Assembly (NCBI GenBank): GCA_035940775.1
Contig: DASZEN010000059.1
Span: 62,001 to 126,000 of the forward strand
Direction of reading: 5' to 3'
DNA: 64,000 nucleotides
Source of the DNA: DASQYE01 sp035940775
GTDB lineage: Bacteria; Acidobacteriota; Blastocatellia; Pyrinomonadales; Pyrinomonadaceae
Shown here one piece after another: positions 1 through 9,452 of this stretch. The notes beneath the pieces were generated by a model. The model was not told where the DNA came from. It did no database searches and saw only the letters and a program-made list of their open reading frames with translations. The translations under genes were made by a program, and so were the position numbers. Position 1 is the stretch's first letter; every line of letters begins with the position of its first letter.

Positions 1-2082
1 CGTCGAGCGGCGCGCCATGCGTCTTAAAGTCCACACGATGCACAGAGAGGCGGCGACGAGTCCGGCGGCGCTTCCAAACAGTAGAGAAGAGGTAGACACG
101 TGCAGGCTGAGCATCGAAGTCCCGGTGGCTCCCACCCACCACGTTCTCAGCCCCTTCATCATCAGTGCGGCATAGAGGATCGCGCCCGCCAGGCCCAACA
201 GTGTTCCCAGGCTCGCGAGTAATATTCCTTCCATTAGAAAGAGCGAGCGAATCCTCGCGGCCGCGAAACCGATGGCCTGCAAAGTGCCTATCTCGCGCAA
301 GCGCTGCTCGACGCCGAGCTTGAAAAAGAGCGCCGCCAGCATCAGCGCCGAAACGACCAGAAAGAAACTGAAGTAAAGAAAATACTCTCCGAAATCGGTC
401 GCGCCGCGTGACGCCTCAAGCCCCTGCGCTCTGGCCGCGAAAACAGTCAAGCCCATCTCTCCGGGCTCTAAAGCCTGCCTCAAGCTCGCGCCGTAAGCAT
501 CCATCGCCGCGTGAAGCGACACGCCTTCGGCGGCGGGCGCGAGCCTGATCGAAGTCAGTTTGCCGAAGCGCGTACGCCATAGCTCCTGTCCCTTCGCGAG
601 CGTTATAAAAGCCTTCGGCGTGGTGCGGTACTGGTGCCAGTAATCCTCGTCGCGCTGACCGACGCGCGCCAGATCGACAGGGAATGGCGGATCCCAGTCC
701 GAAAGGCTCTCAGTCCCGCTGATGCCCGGATACTCCGGCACCAAATCCCTATCGGCAGCCGCCCCACTGATCGGCACAACCCCCGCCAGTTGAAACTGCG
801 CACCTTTGGTCAGCAGCCGCCCGTCTTCCTGCCAGACGTAATATTCGAGCGTCACCGTTTCGCCCGTTTTGATTTCCAGCTCGCGCGCGGCCCATTCGTT
901 CAGGATGATGGCGGACGGCGGCAAAGCGGAATCAGCCCCGGCCCGTGATGATGAGTCGGCGACGGGCGCAACCGAGGCGGCAGAGCCCGACGTAACTGAA
1001 GAGGCAGCGCCCGTCGCATTTTCTTCGGGGCTCTTTGTACTGGCTCGCCTCAATCTCTCAAGGCTCGCGTCGTCCATCGCCGTGACGATCGAATAAGGAA
1101 TCTCGCGCGAGCCGGAGCGGATCGTATTCGCCAGGTAGGAGATGACGGGAGAGACGCGCAAGCTTGAATGGTCGGCGGTCGCGCGTGCCCTCTCTGCGAG
1201 CCGGTCGCTGATGAACGCGCCGTCGCTCTCAAGCGCAAGCTCGCCCCGCTCTTCCAGCGCGCGTACCTTAACGCCCAGGTCTTCAAGCGAAACCCTGTCC
1301 TTCAGGATTTTCTGAAGGGTAATGGTTTCGGCCGATGCTGTTGTTGCTGCCGCCGCTGACCTGCGCTCGCCGTCCTTCGCCTCATTGACGGATACGAGTA
1401 GAGTATTGACTCTGCCAGCCTGATTCAGCTCCTTCTGCAACAGCGCGAGCGGAACGAAGAGGGCACGCACCCCTGTTTGCTGCGGGCGCGCGGAAAAATC
1501 CCCCATCATCGCGGCCGCCAGCGCCCCGCGCGCAGACAGACGAACGGTGCGACCCAGCTCATCCTTGCGAGCGTGCAGGGATTCGGCCGGGATGGCCGAC
1601 GGCTTCACGACCCTCAGCAGGAGCGCGTCTCCGGCTTTGACTCCAAGCTCACGCGCGAGGCCCTCGCTCAACAGGGCCTCACGATTCTGCGGCGGGCCGC
1701 CCTCGCGTTCGTGAAATCTCCAGAATCTTTCGTCCACGCCGTAGACTTGAACGCTCGCGCCGCGTCGTCCGCTCGCTTCGTGAACGATTGCCGCGTCGAG
1801 CGCGATGAGCGGGCACACGGCCTTGAATCCGCCCGCCGTGAAATCTTCGTGCGTTTGAATCTCATCGGCCAGTCGTTCGCGGAAAAAGCCAGCGGCCGAG
1901 ACGACGTAATCGGCGCGTCCGAGCCTTAGAAGAAACAGGTCGCGCAGGCTAGCTCGCACGGAGTCGCCCACCAGCAGCGCTCCCGTGAGCACGGCGACCG
2001 CCGTACCGATTCCGAAGACGACCGCCAGATTGGTTCGCCAGAAATAGGCCAGATTTCGTTTGAGAAGAAAGGCCGTCTTCAT
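1..2082 (-). CDS. FtsX/MacB-like ABC transporter permease (C-terminus cut by window edge)
   Basis: The minus strand stays open from an ATG at 2082 to the window edge, about 694 codons. The product starts with a short cytoplasmic piece and one membrane segment (about residues 10-32), then a long extracytoplasmic region with an Ala/Ser/Thr-rich stretch near residues 340-385. From about residue 565 hydrophobic segments return, beginning GEYFLYFSFFLVVSALMLAA, which is the FtsX-type permease layout. The ATG overlaps the TGA of the ATPase gene upstream (ATGA), so the two are translationally coupled and form one transporter. Such permeases act in lipoprotein handling, macrolide or peptide efflux, or envelope remodelling. 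The substrate cannot be read from sequence. The linked acyl-reductase and glycosyltransferase genes suggest a made product may be exported, which is inference. Confidence 0.85.
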   Translation of the reverse strand, partial: MKTAFLLKRNLAYFWRTNLAVVFGIGTAVAVLTGALLVGDSVRASLRDLFLLRLGRADYVVSAAGFFRERLADEIQTHEDFTAGGFKAVCPLIALDAAIVHEASGRRGASVQVYGVDERFWRFHEREGGPPQNREALLSEGLARELGVKAGDALLLRVVKPSAIPAESLHARKDELGRTVRLSARGALAAAMMGDFSARPQQTGVRALFVPLALLQKELNQAGRVNTLLVSVNEAKDGERRSAAAATTASAETITLQKILKDRVSLEDLGVKVRALEERGELALESDGAFISDRLAERARATADHSSLRVSPVISYLANTIRSGSREIPYSIVTAMDDASLERLRRASTKSPEENATGAASSVTSGSAASVAPVADSSSRAGADSALPPSAIILNEWAARELEIKTGETVTLEYYVWQEDGRLLTKGAQFQLAGVVPISGAAADRDLVPEYPGISGTESLSDWDPPFPVDLARVGQRDEDYWHQYRTTPKAFITLAKGQELWRTRFGKLTSIRLAPAAEGVSLHAAMDAYGASLRQALEPGEMGLTVFAARAQGLEASRGATDFGEYFLYFSFFLVVSALMLAALFFKLGVEQRLREIGTLQAIGFAAARIRSLFLMEGILLASLGTLLGLAGAILYAALMMKGLRTWWVGATGTSMLSLHVSTSSLLFGSAAGLVAASLCIVWTLRRMARRST

Positions 2083-2786
2083 CACACACGCTCAAGCTTC
2101 TGTTCGCTAAACTCGAAGCGAACGGGTAGGCGCGCGGCCAGCTCCGTGCTGTGCGTCACGACGACGAGAATCGTTTCCTGTCGGCCGTGTAGTTCGAGCA
2201 GGAGCGAAGCCACTGTCTCGGCCGATTTTTGATCCAGGTTTCCGGTCGGCTCGTCGCACAACAACAGAAGGGGCTCCATCATCAAAGCGCGTGCGAGCGC
2301 CACACGCTGCTTTTCGCCGCCCGACAACTCCGCCGGGCGATGCTCGATTCTTTCGCTCAGGCCCACCTGTTCAAGCAGGCTGCGCGCACGTTTCGTCGCC
2401 CGGCCCTGATCGTCCTGAGCGGCGACGAGCGTCGGCGTCAGTACATTTTCGATGACGGAGCACTGCGGCAGCAGACAGTGATCCTGAAAGACGAAACCTA
2501 TCTTGCGATTTCTGAAGGCGGCAAGCTCTCGCTCTTTCAACCGAAAGGGGTCTTGGCCGTCGAGCAGGACGGTTCCGGACGTGGGCGGCTCAAGCGCGCC
2601 CAGGATGTAGAGCAGAGTGCTTTTGCCGCTTCCCGATGGGCCCATGATCGAAGCGGCATCGCCCCGCTTCAGGGAGAGGGAAACGTCTGAGAGAATCGTG
2701 AGCGCGCCCTGCGGTGTCTGGTATTCCTTTGACAGATCGGCGACTTCCAGCAATCTACTCGAACCTCCCGCCCGCCCGTCTTTCAA
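2082..2786 (-). CDS. LolD/MacB-type ABC transporter ATP-binding protein
   Basis: This 234-aa cytoplasmic ATPase shows Walker A GPSGSGKST (about residues 50-58), the signature LSGGEKQR, and Walker B LLLLCDEPTGNLD followed by the H-loop VVTHS. The DEPTGNLD form and the length are typical of the LolD/MacB/FtsE group that pairs with FtsX-fold permeases. The apparent start is a TTG at 2786 overlapping the TGA of the glycosyltransferase gene; no better in-frame ATG lies before the conserved LLEVADLSKEY strand. Its stop overlaps the permease start. It should energise the adjacent permease. Confidence 0.9.
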   Translation of the reverse strand: MKDGRAGGSSRLLEVADLSKEYQTPQGALTILSDVSLSLKRGDAASIMGPSGSGKSTLLYILGALEPPTSGTVLLDGQDPFRLKERELAAFRNRKIGFVFQDHCLLPQCSVIENVLTPTLVAAQDDQGRATKRARSLLEQVGLSERIEHRPAELSGGEKQRVALARALMMEPLLLLCDEPTGNLDQKSAETVASLLLELHGRQETILVVVTHSTELAARLPVRFEFSEQKLERV

Positions 2787-4120
2787 GCCGCGCCGACGCG
2801 CACGGCCCCTTCCTCCTGCTCGGTTCCGGAGGGGTTGCCGTAAACTTCGAGCGCGCGCTCGGCCATGAGCGCCACGTTGTAATGCTCGCGCACGCCGCGA
2901 AAGCCCCTGTCTCCAAGCTCGCTGGCGAGCGCCCGCTTACGATAAAGCGTATCAATCCCTTCGGCCAGAGACTCGGTGTCATCGGGCTCGACGAGCAGGC
3001 CGCCGCCGGTACGCTCCACGACCTCCGTGAACGCGCCGCGGCGCGGTTGAACGACAGGGACGCCACAGGCCATCGCTTCGAGCAGAAAGATTCCCTTCGG
3101 CTCGTCGTAGGTCGCGGGCACGGAAAGCACGTCCAGCCCGCGCAGGAATCCTATCTTCTCCTGCCGGTCAAGCACTCCCCTGTAATGAAACTCGTCCGCC
3201 AGGCCCCAGGCCCTGATACGCTGCTCGATCTCCGCCAGATAATCCTTATGCTCAGCGCCCAGATAGCCCGCCACCTCCAGCCGCGCCTCCCCCGTGGAGC
3301 TGCTTCGCTCGCGAAAGAGTTTGTAGGCTTCGACGAGTAGGTGCAACCCCTTTTCTGGAGCGATGCGTGCGAAGTAGCCTACCGTGAAAGGCGCTGCGTC
3401 TAGCGTCGTGCGCTCGCGCGCCGAGTAGCCTTCGAGGTTGATGCCCAAGGGGACGACGCGCATCTTCTCCTGCGGGATGTGAAGATAGCGCGGCATGAAA
3501 TCGGCGTAATAATGGCTGACGGCGATGAAGCGATCAACGTGCCTGACGTTGGCCCGGATAAGCTCCAGCGCCTGGCTGCGGTACGGCTCGTGTAAGCCTT
3601 CCAGAAAGAGGTCTTCGCCCTGAAGCGTGCAGACAAGGGGGCGATGCAGGGCATCCCTGATCGGCTTTGCGAGCCCTATCAGCAGCGTGTAGGGAAGACT
3701 GATAACGTCTGGCGGCGGCTGCTCTTCACGGAGCCAGTCGAGCATCTTCAGCAACTCTTTGCGCTGGTTTCCATCCTCGCCCTTGAGCATCGAGACCGTC
3801 AGCTCTCCCAAAAGCTTCGGGTTGGTCGGAATCGAGCGGCGCGACGCCAGCTTCAAGGCCCAGGCGGAATCCCACAAACGATCCAGGAGGCGCGGAGTCT
3901 TACGAAAGAGCGAGTGATGCTGTTGCAGGTAGACGCTGATTCCGCCGAAAAAGACATGGTCGCGGCTGACGTTCCGCTCGTCCGTGAGCGTCGGCGTATA
4001 GATGGGCACGAGCATGACATCATGGCCGCGCGCCATCAGCTCGGCCGCGAGCGCGTTGTCTCGCAGACAACTCCCGCAATACATATTGGCGGCCCCGGCT
4101 GTGATGTATAGAATCTTCAT
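2783..4120 (-). CDS. GT4-family glycosyltransferase
   Basis: The product is 445 aa from the ATG at 4120 (MKILYITAGAANMYCGSCL). The open frame extends further upstream, but that part lies inside the acyl-CoA reductase gene and looks like a shadow. The N-terminal Rossmann-like half begins with a Gly-rich donor-side loop. The C-terminal half has the GT4 features PFTVGYFARIAPEKGLHLLVEAY and the E-x7-E-like segment FLLEAMACGVPVVQPRRGAFTEVV, which positions a nucleotide-sugar donor. The gene starts 2 bases after the acyl-CoA reductase stop and overlaps the ATPase start, so it sits in the middle of an operon. It probably glycosylates a product of the acyl-activating and reducing enzymes; acceptor and sugar are unknown. 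Confidence 0.85.
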   Translation of the reverse strand: MKILYITAGAANMYCGSCLRDNALAAELMARGHDVMLVPIYTPTLTDERNVSRDHVFFGGISVYLQQHHSLFRKTPRLLDRLWDSAWALKLASRRSIPTNPKLLGELTVSMLKGEDGNQRKELLKMLDWLREEQPPPDVISLPYTLLIGLAKPIRDALHRPLVCTLQGEDLFLEGLHEPYRSQALELIRANVRHVDRFIAVSHYYADFMPRYLHIPQEKMRVVPLGINLEGYSARERTTLDAAPFTVGYFARIAPEKGLHLLVEAYKLFRERSSSTGEARLEVAGYLGAEHKDYLAEIEQRIRAWGLADEFHYRGVLDRQEKIGFLRGLDVLSVPATYDEPKGIFLLEAMACGVPVVQPRRGAFTEVVERTGGGLLVEPDDTESLAEGIDTLYRKRALASELGDRGFRGVREHYNVALMAERALEVYGNPSGTEQEEGAVRVGAA

Positions 4121-4122
4121 CC

Positions 4123-5562
4123 TCAAAGCGAGCGGCCCACAGCCGCCGCGCGCTGGAAAGCGCGACGAGCGTAGAGGTGTTCGAACAGGTTTCCCTCGTG
4201 CGGCTGATCCCAGCTCAACTGGTTGGTCGGAACCGGGCCGAGGTTCAAACGATCCACGTTCGGAGACGAGACGAGCCTGCGGCTCAGCCGCGCGTCCCCG
4301 GTTATCGCCGTGACCACCAAAGTCGGCCCTAGCATTTCCGGAATCTCTTCCTGCCTGACCTTGACCACACTCACGAAGGGAAAGAGAAATTCGCGGTTCG
4401 CCAGCGCGTGCTCCGCCCCTTCGCACAGCACGACGGTCGGCAGTAGATAAGTGCAGCCCTCGCGGTTCACCAGCCGCCCGCTTCCGCGATGCGAAGCGCT
4501 CACATCTCGCGCGCCGGGTTGCTTCAAAGCCTCGTCGATACTTTCGGAGATGCGCGCGGCCACGTTCGCATCGGCAAAGGGAGCGAGCATCGCACGATCG
4601 TCCTCCGAATCGCGCGGAATAATCTGCGAGAGTCGTTCGGCGAGCGCCTGGCTAATCTCCGCGGCATGCCTTGAGACCCAGACGCCGGAGGCGTTGATGC
4701 ACGAACGCCCGCCGTTTTCCGCAATCGACGCAACCATCACATCAAGATACTTCTCCCAATCATCGACGCAATCATCGCCGATGACGATCTTGCTATAGCC
4801 CGGGCCGTGAATCTCTATTCGCGGGTCGTCTCGCCAAAGATTGGTCGCGCCCGCGTCGCCGAAGATCATTCCGCGACCCGCGCCGCGCAGAATCTCGCCA
4901 GCGCCCGCGTGGTCTGTCGGATAAAAGCTGAACGCCTCGCGCGGCGCACCGGCGCGTATCAGTGATTGAATAATGCGATAGGGCGTCCAGGGTTCGCTGC
5001 TTCCGGGCTTGAGCACGAGCGGGATTTTCAGAGCGGTGGCGGGCGTCCACAACGTATGCACGCCCGGCGAATTGTTCGGCAAGACCACTCCGAGCGAGGC
5101 GGCGCGCGGGAAAAAGCTCAAAGCCTGACCGTCCAGCTCTCCGTATCCCTCGTCCAGGATGGCCAGATCGAGTCCCCTCGTCAGCCCCTTCAGAACCTTC
5201 TCCATCTCCCTCAGCACGCCGCCTATCTTCAACATATTTCTTCGCACCAGCGCGAAGGGCAGCGCGGTCGTCGCCGAAACCTGCCGGACGTAATCCGCAG
5301 GCGTCTGCTCCGTGTCGCCGACGGGCAGCGCCGCGTGCGCGAAATGCTCGGCCGCGCGCGCGCAAATTTCTATCAGCTCGCGGCAGGAGAATCCAGAGAG
5401 CGCTTGGCGGCCCGCCTCCTGGTCTACAAAATCGCGACGGATCAAACCGTTGTTGGCCTGGCTGATCTCTACGAAAAGCTCGCGCGTACGGTGATGCGGC
5501 ACGCGCGCCACGTCCAGGCTTTTATACGGAAGACCTTTGCGTAAGATGGGTATGTGCAGCAT
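4123..5562 (-). CDS. LuxC-like acyl-CoA reductase (aldehyde dehydrogenase superfamily)
   Basis: The product is 479 aa from the ATG at 5562 (MLHIPILRKG). A longer frame to 5748 would overlap the upstream gene and its extra residues look non-coding. The protein follows the aldehyde dehydrogenase fold used by LuxC: a nucleotide-binding region with VVLPNNSPGVHTLW and PLVLKPGSSEPWTP, then the catalytic Cys in NGGRSCINASGVWV. LuxC-type enzymes take an activated acyl group and reduce it with NADPH to an aldehyde. It lies directly downstream of a LuxE/PaaK-like adenylating enzyme, the usual partner that supplies the activated acid. No luciferase genes are present, so the aldehyde must serve another purpose. 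Confidence 0.8.
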   Translation of the reverse strand: MLHIPILRKGLPYKSLDVARVPHHRTRELFVEISQANNGLIRRDFVDQEAGRQALSGFSCRELIEICARAAEHFAHAALPVGDTEQTPADYVRQVSATTALPFALVRRNMLKIGGVLREMEKVLKGLTRGLDLAILDEGYGELDGQALSFFPRAASLGVVLPNNSPGVHTLWTPATALKIPLVLKPGSSEPWTPYRIIQSLIRAGAPREAFSFYPTDHAGAGEILRGAGRGMIFGDAGATNLWRDDPRIEIHGPGYSKIVIGDDCVDDWEKYLDVMVASIAENGGRSCINASGVWVSRHAAEISQALAERLSQIIPRDSEDDRAMLAPFADANVAARISESIDEALKQPGARDVSASHRGSGRLVNREGCTYLLPTVVLCEGAEHALANREFLFPFVSVVKVRQEEIPEMLGPTLVVTAITGDARLSRRLVSSPNVDRLNLGPVPTNQLSWDQPHEGNLFEHLYARRAFQRAAAVGRSL

Positions 5563-5632
5563 TTTCGAGATTTTCGGTCTCGCGATTCCTGATCTATTTC
5601 TAAAAAACTTTTCCGTAACCCTGAGCCCGAAC

Positions 5633-6721
5633 TCAGTAGACTCCCTCGACGACCGTCGCCTGTAGCCTTGAGAAGGGACGGACGTTGCGCACGCCGTCCC
5701 ACGGATAAAGGCTCGTCGGCGGTTCTCTTTCGGCCTCGTCGCGCTCAAGGAAGCGGGGCATGAAGAACTCGCGCGTTAGCGTCGTCAAACAAACGCGGCC
5801 CGTCTCGCCGTACTCTACGATTCTTTCGGGATCGTCGGGATCGACCACCTCGATCATGGCTCGCGGAGACGGCGGATAATAGATGATGTCGTAGCCGTCG
5901 CCGGGCTGGCGCGGTTTGTGAACGGCCAGCCCCATCAGAGTATTGCCGTAGGTCGGGGCGAAATACGCGCCTTCGAGCAGCTCTTCGACGGCGAATCGGT
6001 GAAACTGCGGCGTCATCTCAGTCCCGCCGCAGAAGACGCCCGTAATGCCCATCTTTTTCAGAGAGACCTTTTCGCACAGCGCTTCGAGCAGCTTCGGCGT
6101 CGTAAAGAGACACCGAATATTGTCGTGAGCGCGCAACAGCGTGAGCCCCTGCTCGACGACGTGCTGCTTGTACTGCTCGGCCATCTTCGATTGGCCCATC
6201 TTCAGGAGCTTGATGACCCAGCGCGGATCGAGGTCGATCATAAAGCAGATGCCGCCGCGATACTGGGCCAGGTGTTCGACCGCCAGGCGCAGACGACGCG
6301 GGCCGCTCGGGCCAAGCATCAGCCAATCAGCGCCGCGCGGAAAAGCATCGTCGGGCAGCGTCGCACTGAACGCTTCGTAATCGATACGAAAATCTTCGAT
6401 GTTGATACGGGATTTAGGGACGCCCGTGCTTCCGCCCGTCTCGAAAACGTAGACGGGCTTTTCACAGAGCCCGCGCGGGATCCAACGGCGCACGGGGCCG
6501 CCCCGGAGCCATTCGTCCTGAAAAAAACCCAGGTGCGCGAGGTCGTCGAACCCTTGTATTCGGTCGCGCGGATCCCAGGCGAGCGTCTTCGCAAATTCCA
6601 GCCAGAAGGGAGCGCCCGTCTCCGGGTCGAAGTGCCAGCCGACGATCTCGCGCACGTGTGCGTCGAGCGCCTCGCGCGACCTCTTAATCTCTGTTTGAAG
6701 GTTCGTTTCCGTGGTAGCCAT
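5633..6721 (-). CDS. LuxE/PaaK-like acyl-activating (adenylating) enzyme
   Basis: The product is 362 aa. It has an adenylation-type loop ETGGSTGVPKSRI (about residues 94-106), a CGGTEMTP segment and APTYGNTLMG, which match the ATP/AMP-binding motifs of the phenylacetate-CoA ligase / LuxE acyl-protein synthetase group, and a YGETGRVCLTTL segment before a short C-terminus. It is shorter than full-length PaaK (about 430 aa) and close to LuxE in size. It begins an operon running toward the window start; the 181-bp upstream region carries a strong hairpin (6842-6883). It probably activates a carboxylic acid for the LuxC-like reductase. Aryl and fatty acid substrates are both possible. Confidence 0.75.
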   Translation of the reverse strand: MATTETNLQTEIKRSREALDAHVREIVGWHFDPETGAPFWLEFAKTLAWDPRDRIQGFDDLAHLGFFQDEWLRGGPVRRWIPRGLCEKPVYVFETGGSTGVPKSRINIEDFRIDYEAFSATLPDDAFPRGADWLMLGPSGPRRLRLAVEHLAQYRGGICFMIDLDPRWVIKLLKMGQSKMAEQYKQHVVEQGLTLLRAHDNIRCLFTTPKLLEALCEKVSLKKMGITGVFCGGTEMTPQFHRFAVEELLEGAYFAPTYGNTLMGLAVHKPRQPGDGYDIIYYPPSPRAMIEVVDPDDPERIVEYGETGRVCLTTLTREFFMPRFLERDEAEREPPTSLYPWDGVRNVRPFSRLQATVVEGVY

Positions 6722-6841
6722 CCCTGAGTCAGGAGATTACCGAGCACGGGTCTTCGAGCACAACCCTTATACGCGGAAAATAGCCGGGCCAGTTGTAAAA
6801 AGTTATTTACGAGCGTGTGCTGCGCGCAGAAGCGATACGCG

Positions 6842-6883
6842 TCAGTCGCCGCGTTGAAGGGGTTGCTTCAACGCGGCGACTGA
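6842..6883. terminator. Strong 18-bp hairpin between two minus-strand operons
   Basis: A perfect inverted repeat pairs 6842-6859 with 6866-6883, leaving a 6-base loop. It lies between the stop of ybbP (6903) and the start of the LuxE-like gene (6721), both on the minus strand. The position fits a terminator for the ybbP transcript, but no run of T follows on the minus strand, so it could instead be a factor-dependent terminator, an mRNA-stabilising hairpin or a protein-binding palindrome. Confidence 0.45.
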
Positions 6884-6902
6884 AATTTCCCAACGCGTCT
6901 CT

Positions 6903-9452
6903 TCACTGCGCCCGTAGAATCGCGAGCGGCTTGCGCGTCAAAACATTGAAGCTCGACGTGACGCCCACGATTGTCACGAGCGCGATGGTGGCGGCGATAC
7001 CGGCGAGGATCACGGTGAGAGAAAAGTCCCAGGGAATCTCAAAGATGAAGCGCGTCACGGCGTATGAGAGCGCCAGGGCGGCGAGCGCCCCGACAATTCC
7101 TGCGACGAGACCGAGCAGACCGTATTCGACGAACAGAATCACCAACAAAACTTTCCTCTTCGCCCCGAGCGTTTTCAGCACCGCGACCTCGTAGATGCGC
7201 TGGTACTTCGTCATCGCGATTGAGCCGACCAGAATGAGCACGCCGCACAGCAGTACGAAGCCGCCGAGGAACGAGACGGCCAGCGTCACGTTGTTGAGAA
7301 TACGGCTGATCGTCGAGACGACCTCGGCCACGTCTATGACGGAGATGTTCGGATACTGATCGAGCAGGGCGCGCTGAAAGCGCGAGCGCGCGGGCTCACT
7401 TTCGGGGCCGTTGATGGGCGCAATCAACATCTGCGGCGCGCTCTCCAACACGCCCGGTCGGAAAAGCACCATGAAGCCGGTGCGCGAATTTCTCCAATCG
7501 ACGCGTCGAATGCTCGTCACACGCGCCGTCAATTTTCTTCCCACGATGTCGAAGGTGATGTTGCTTCCGAGATCGAGCCCGGCCAGCCCGCGCATTCCCT
7601 CTTCGATTGATACTTCGGGCTCCGTCGAGGGCGTCGCGTCCCAGAATCGTCCTGCCACAAGGGTCTCATTCGATTCCAGCCGGGGCCGGTAGGTGACGAC
7701 GTACTCGCGGCCCAAACGCCCGCGTTGCTCTCGCATCTCGCGCTGTTCGAGGTCGATCTCACGTCCGTCGATCGCGTAAATTCGCGCGCGTACCGTAGGG
7801 ATCAATTCGGGGCGAACGCCCGTCGCCCCTTCGATCAGATTCTCAACACCCTGCTTCTGATCGGTCTGAATGTCGATCAGGAACATGTTCGGGAGCTGAG
7901 CGCGCCTTGAGATGTCGATCTCGTTGAGCAGGTTTGTTTGCAGCGATTGAATCGCCATCACGACGAAGGCCCCGAGGCCGACGGCCATGATAATGACGCG
8001 CGTCTGATTGCCCGGCCGATGGAGGCTGCTGACGGCCTGACGCAGCGCGAATGAGCGAATATTTCGCGCGCGCCGCACGAGCAGGACGAGTAGAAAAGCC
8101 GCGCCGTAAAGGAGCGCAGCCGTCACGGCCAGCCCCGACAGAAAAATGAGGCCGACGCGAATCGAGCCCGCCTGCCAGGAGGACAGAAACACCAGACCGA
8201 GAACGACGAGCGCGCCCGTCAGGAGCCGCAGCGCGTCGGGCCTTCGGCGGCGGCGACGACCCCTGCCGTCAACAACGTCTCCCTCCTCGTCGCGCAGCAG
8301 CATGTTGGGCTTGATGCGTCGGATACGCAGCAGCGGCAGCGCAGAGAATAGTATGGAGACGAGCACTCCCAGGCCCAGCCCCTGCGCGATGGCCCCGCGC
8401 GTCAGCCCGTAGCTCATACCGGGCGGCAGCGCCTGCGTAAAATAGTGCGCGACCAGGAGAAGCGCGCCCCTGGCGAGCGCGACTCCCAGGAGACTCCCGA
8501 GCAGGCCGAGGCTGATGACCTGGGCCAGATATGCGGCCGTGATCTGTCGGCCCGTCCCGCCGATACACTTTAAGACGGCGATGGTCTGTTTCTTCTGTTC
8601 TATGAAGACGCGCGTGACGCTCGAAACTCCTATGCCGCCCAGAACGAGCACGATCAATCCCGTCAGCGACAGATAGTTTTCCGTGCGCGTGAATTGCTCG
8701 CTCAGGTTCTCCTGCGAATCCTTGTAGGAATTGACCGTCACCAACTGCCCCTTCAACTCGCCGCGAAGGGTTCGGACGAACCCCTCAAGCTCGCCCTCGC
8801 GCACCTTGAAGAGAATACGGCGCCGCGCGCGGCTGCCGAATCCGGTCAGCCCCGTCGCTTCAATGGCCGAGCGCGCGACAAACACCCTCGGGCCGAGACG
8901 AAAACCGCCGCCGCTTCCGGGCTCATAATCGAACTGGCCGCGAATCTCGAAGGTCGATTCGCCGATCTTGACGCGGTCGCCGACGCGCAGGTTGAGACGC
9001 TCCATGAGCAGGGGCGCGACCACCGCGCCGCCGTCTGCCAGCAGCGCGTGATCGAAGGCGCGCCCGCCCGTCAGCTTGAAATCGCCGTAGAGGGGATAAG
9101 GCGGCTCTATGCCCTTCAGCTCGACCATCATCGCACCCTCGCGCGCCGTATCCGCAGGGCGCACCATCGTGTTCGCCTCGATGGTTTCCGTCCTCGCTTC
9201 GACCACGCCGGGGCGCGCTAGGCGTTCGATAGTTTGAAGTGTTTCGGTCTTCCACGGGCGCGTCGAATCCACCTGCACGTCCGCCGTCAGGAGCGCGCGG
9301 GCCTCGCCCGCAACCGTGCGATTGATATTCTGAATAGTGGAGCGGAGCGCGACGATAGAGCCGACGCCGATGCCTATGCACAGAAAGAAAAAGAGAAGCC
9401 TGCGCCAGGAGGAGCGCATCTCACGACGCGCCATTTGAAGGATAAATCTCAA
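6903..9452 (-). CDS. ybbP: YbbP-like FtsX-family ABC permease
   Basis: This 849-aa protein has a signal-anchor-like first membrane segment (about residues 15-37), a periplasmic domain, a first three-helix FtsX block (about 255-375), an Arg-rich cytoplasmic loop (GRGRRRRRRP), two further helices, a second periplasmic domain, and a final FtsX block at the C-terminus (LGGFVLLCGVLILVGSIAMT onward). This ten-helix, two-block layout and length match the YbbP/LolC-like giant permeases. The start overlaps the stop of the ATPase gene by four bases. Together with ybbA and divergent tesA this reproduces the order seen in E. coli. Its substrate is not established; envelope lipid or lipoprotein handling is a reasonable guess. 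Confidence 0.88.
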   Translation of the reverse strand: MRFILQMARREMRSSWRRLLFFFLCIGIGVGSIVALRSTIQNINRTVAGEARALLTADVQVDSTRPWKTETLQTIERLARPGVVEARTETIEANTMVRPADTAREGAMMVELKGIEPPYPLYGDFKLTGGRAFDHALLADGGAVVAPLLMERLNLRVGDRVKIGESTFEIRGQFDYEPGSGGGFRLGPRVFVARSAIEATGLTGFGSRARRRILFKVREGELEGFVRTLRGELKGQLVTVNSYKDSQENLSEQFTRTENYLSLTGLIVLVLGGIGVSSVTRVFIEQKKQTIAVLKCIGGTGRQITAAYLAQVISLGLLGSLLGVALARGALLLVAHYFTQALPPGMSYGLTRGAIAQGLGLGVLVSILFSALPLLRIRRIKPNMLLRDEEGDVVDGRGRRRRRRPDALRLLTGALVVLGLVFLSSWQAGSIRVGLIFLSGLAVTAALLYGAAFLLVLLVRRARNIRSFALRQAVSSLHRPGNQTRVIIMAVGLGAFVVMAIQSLQTNLLNEIDISRRAQLPNMFLIDIQTDQKQGVENLIEGATGVRPELIPTVRARIYAIDGREIDLEQREMREQRGRLGREYVVTYRPRLESNETLVAGRFWDATPSTEPEVSIEEGMRGLAGLDLGSNITFDIVGRKLTARVTSIRRVDWRNSRTGFMVLFRPGVLESAPQMLIAPINGPESEPARSRFQRALLDQYPNISVIDVAEVVSTISRILNNVTLAVSFLGGFVLLCGVLILVGSIAMTKYQRIYEVAVLKTLGAKRKVLLVILFVEYGLLGLVAGIVGALAALALSYAVTRFIFEIPWDFSLTVILAGIAATIALVTIVGVTSSFNVLTRKPLAILRAQ

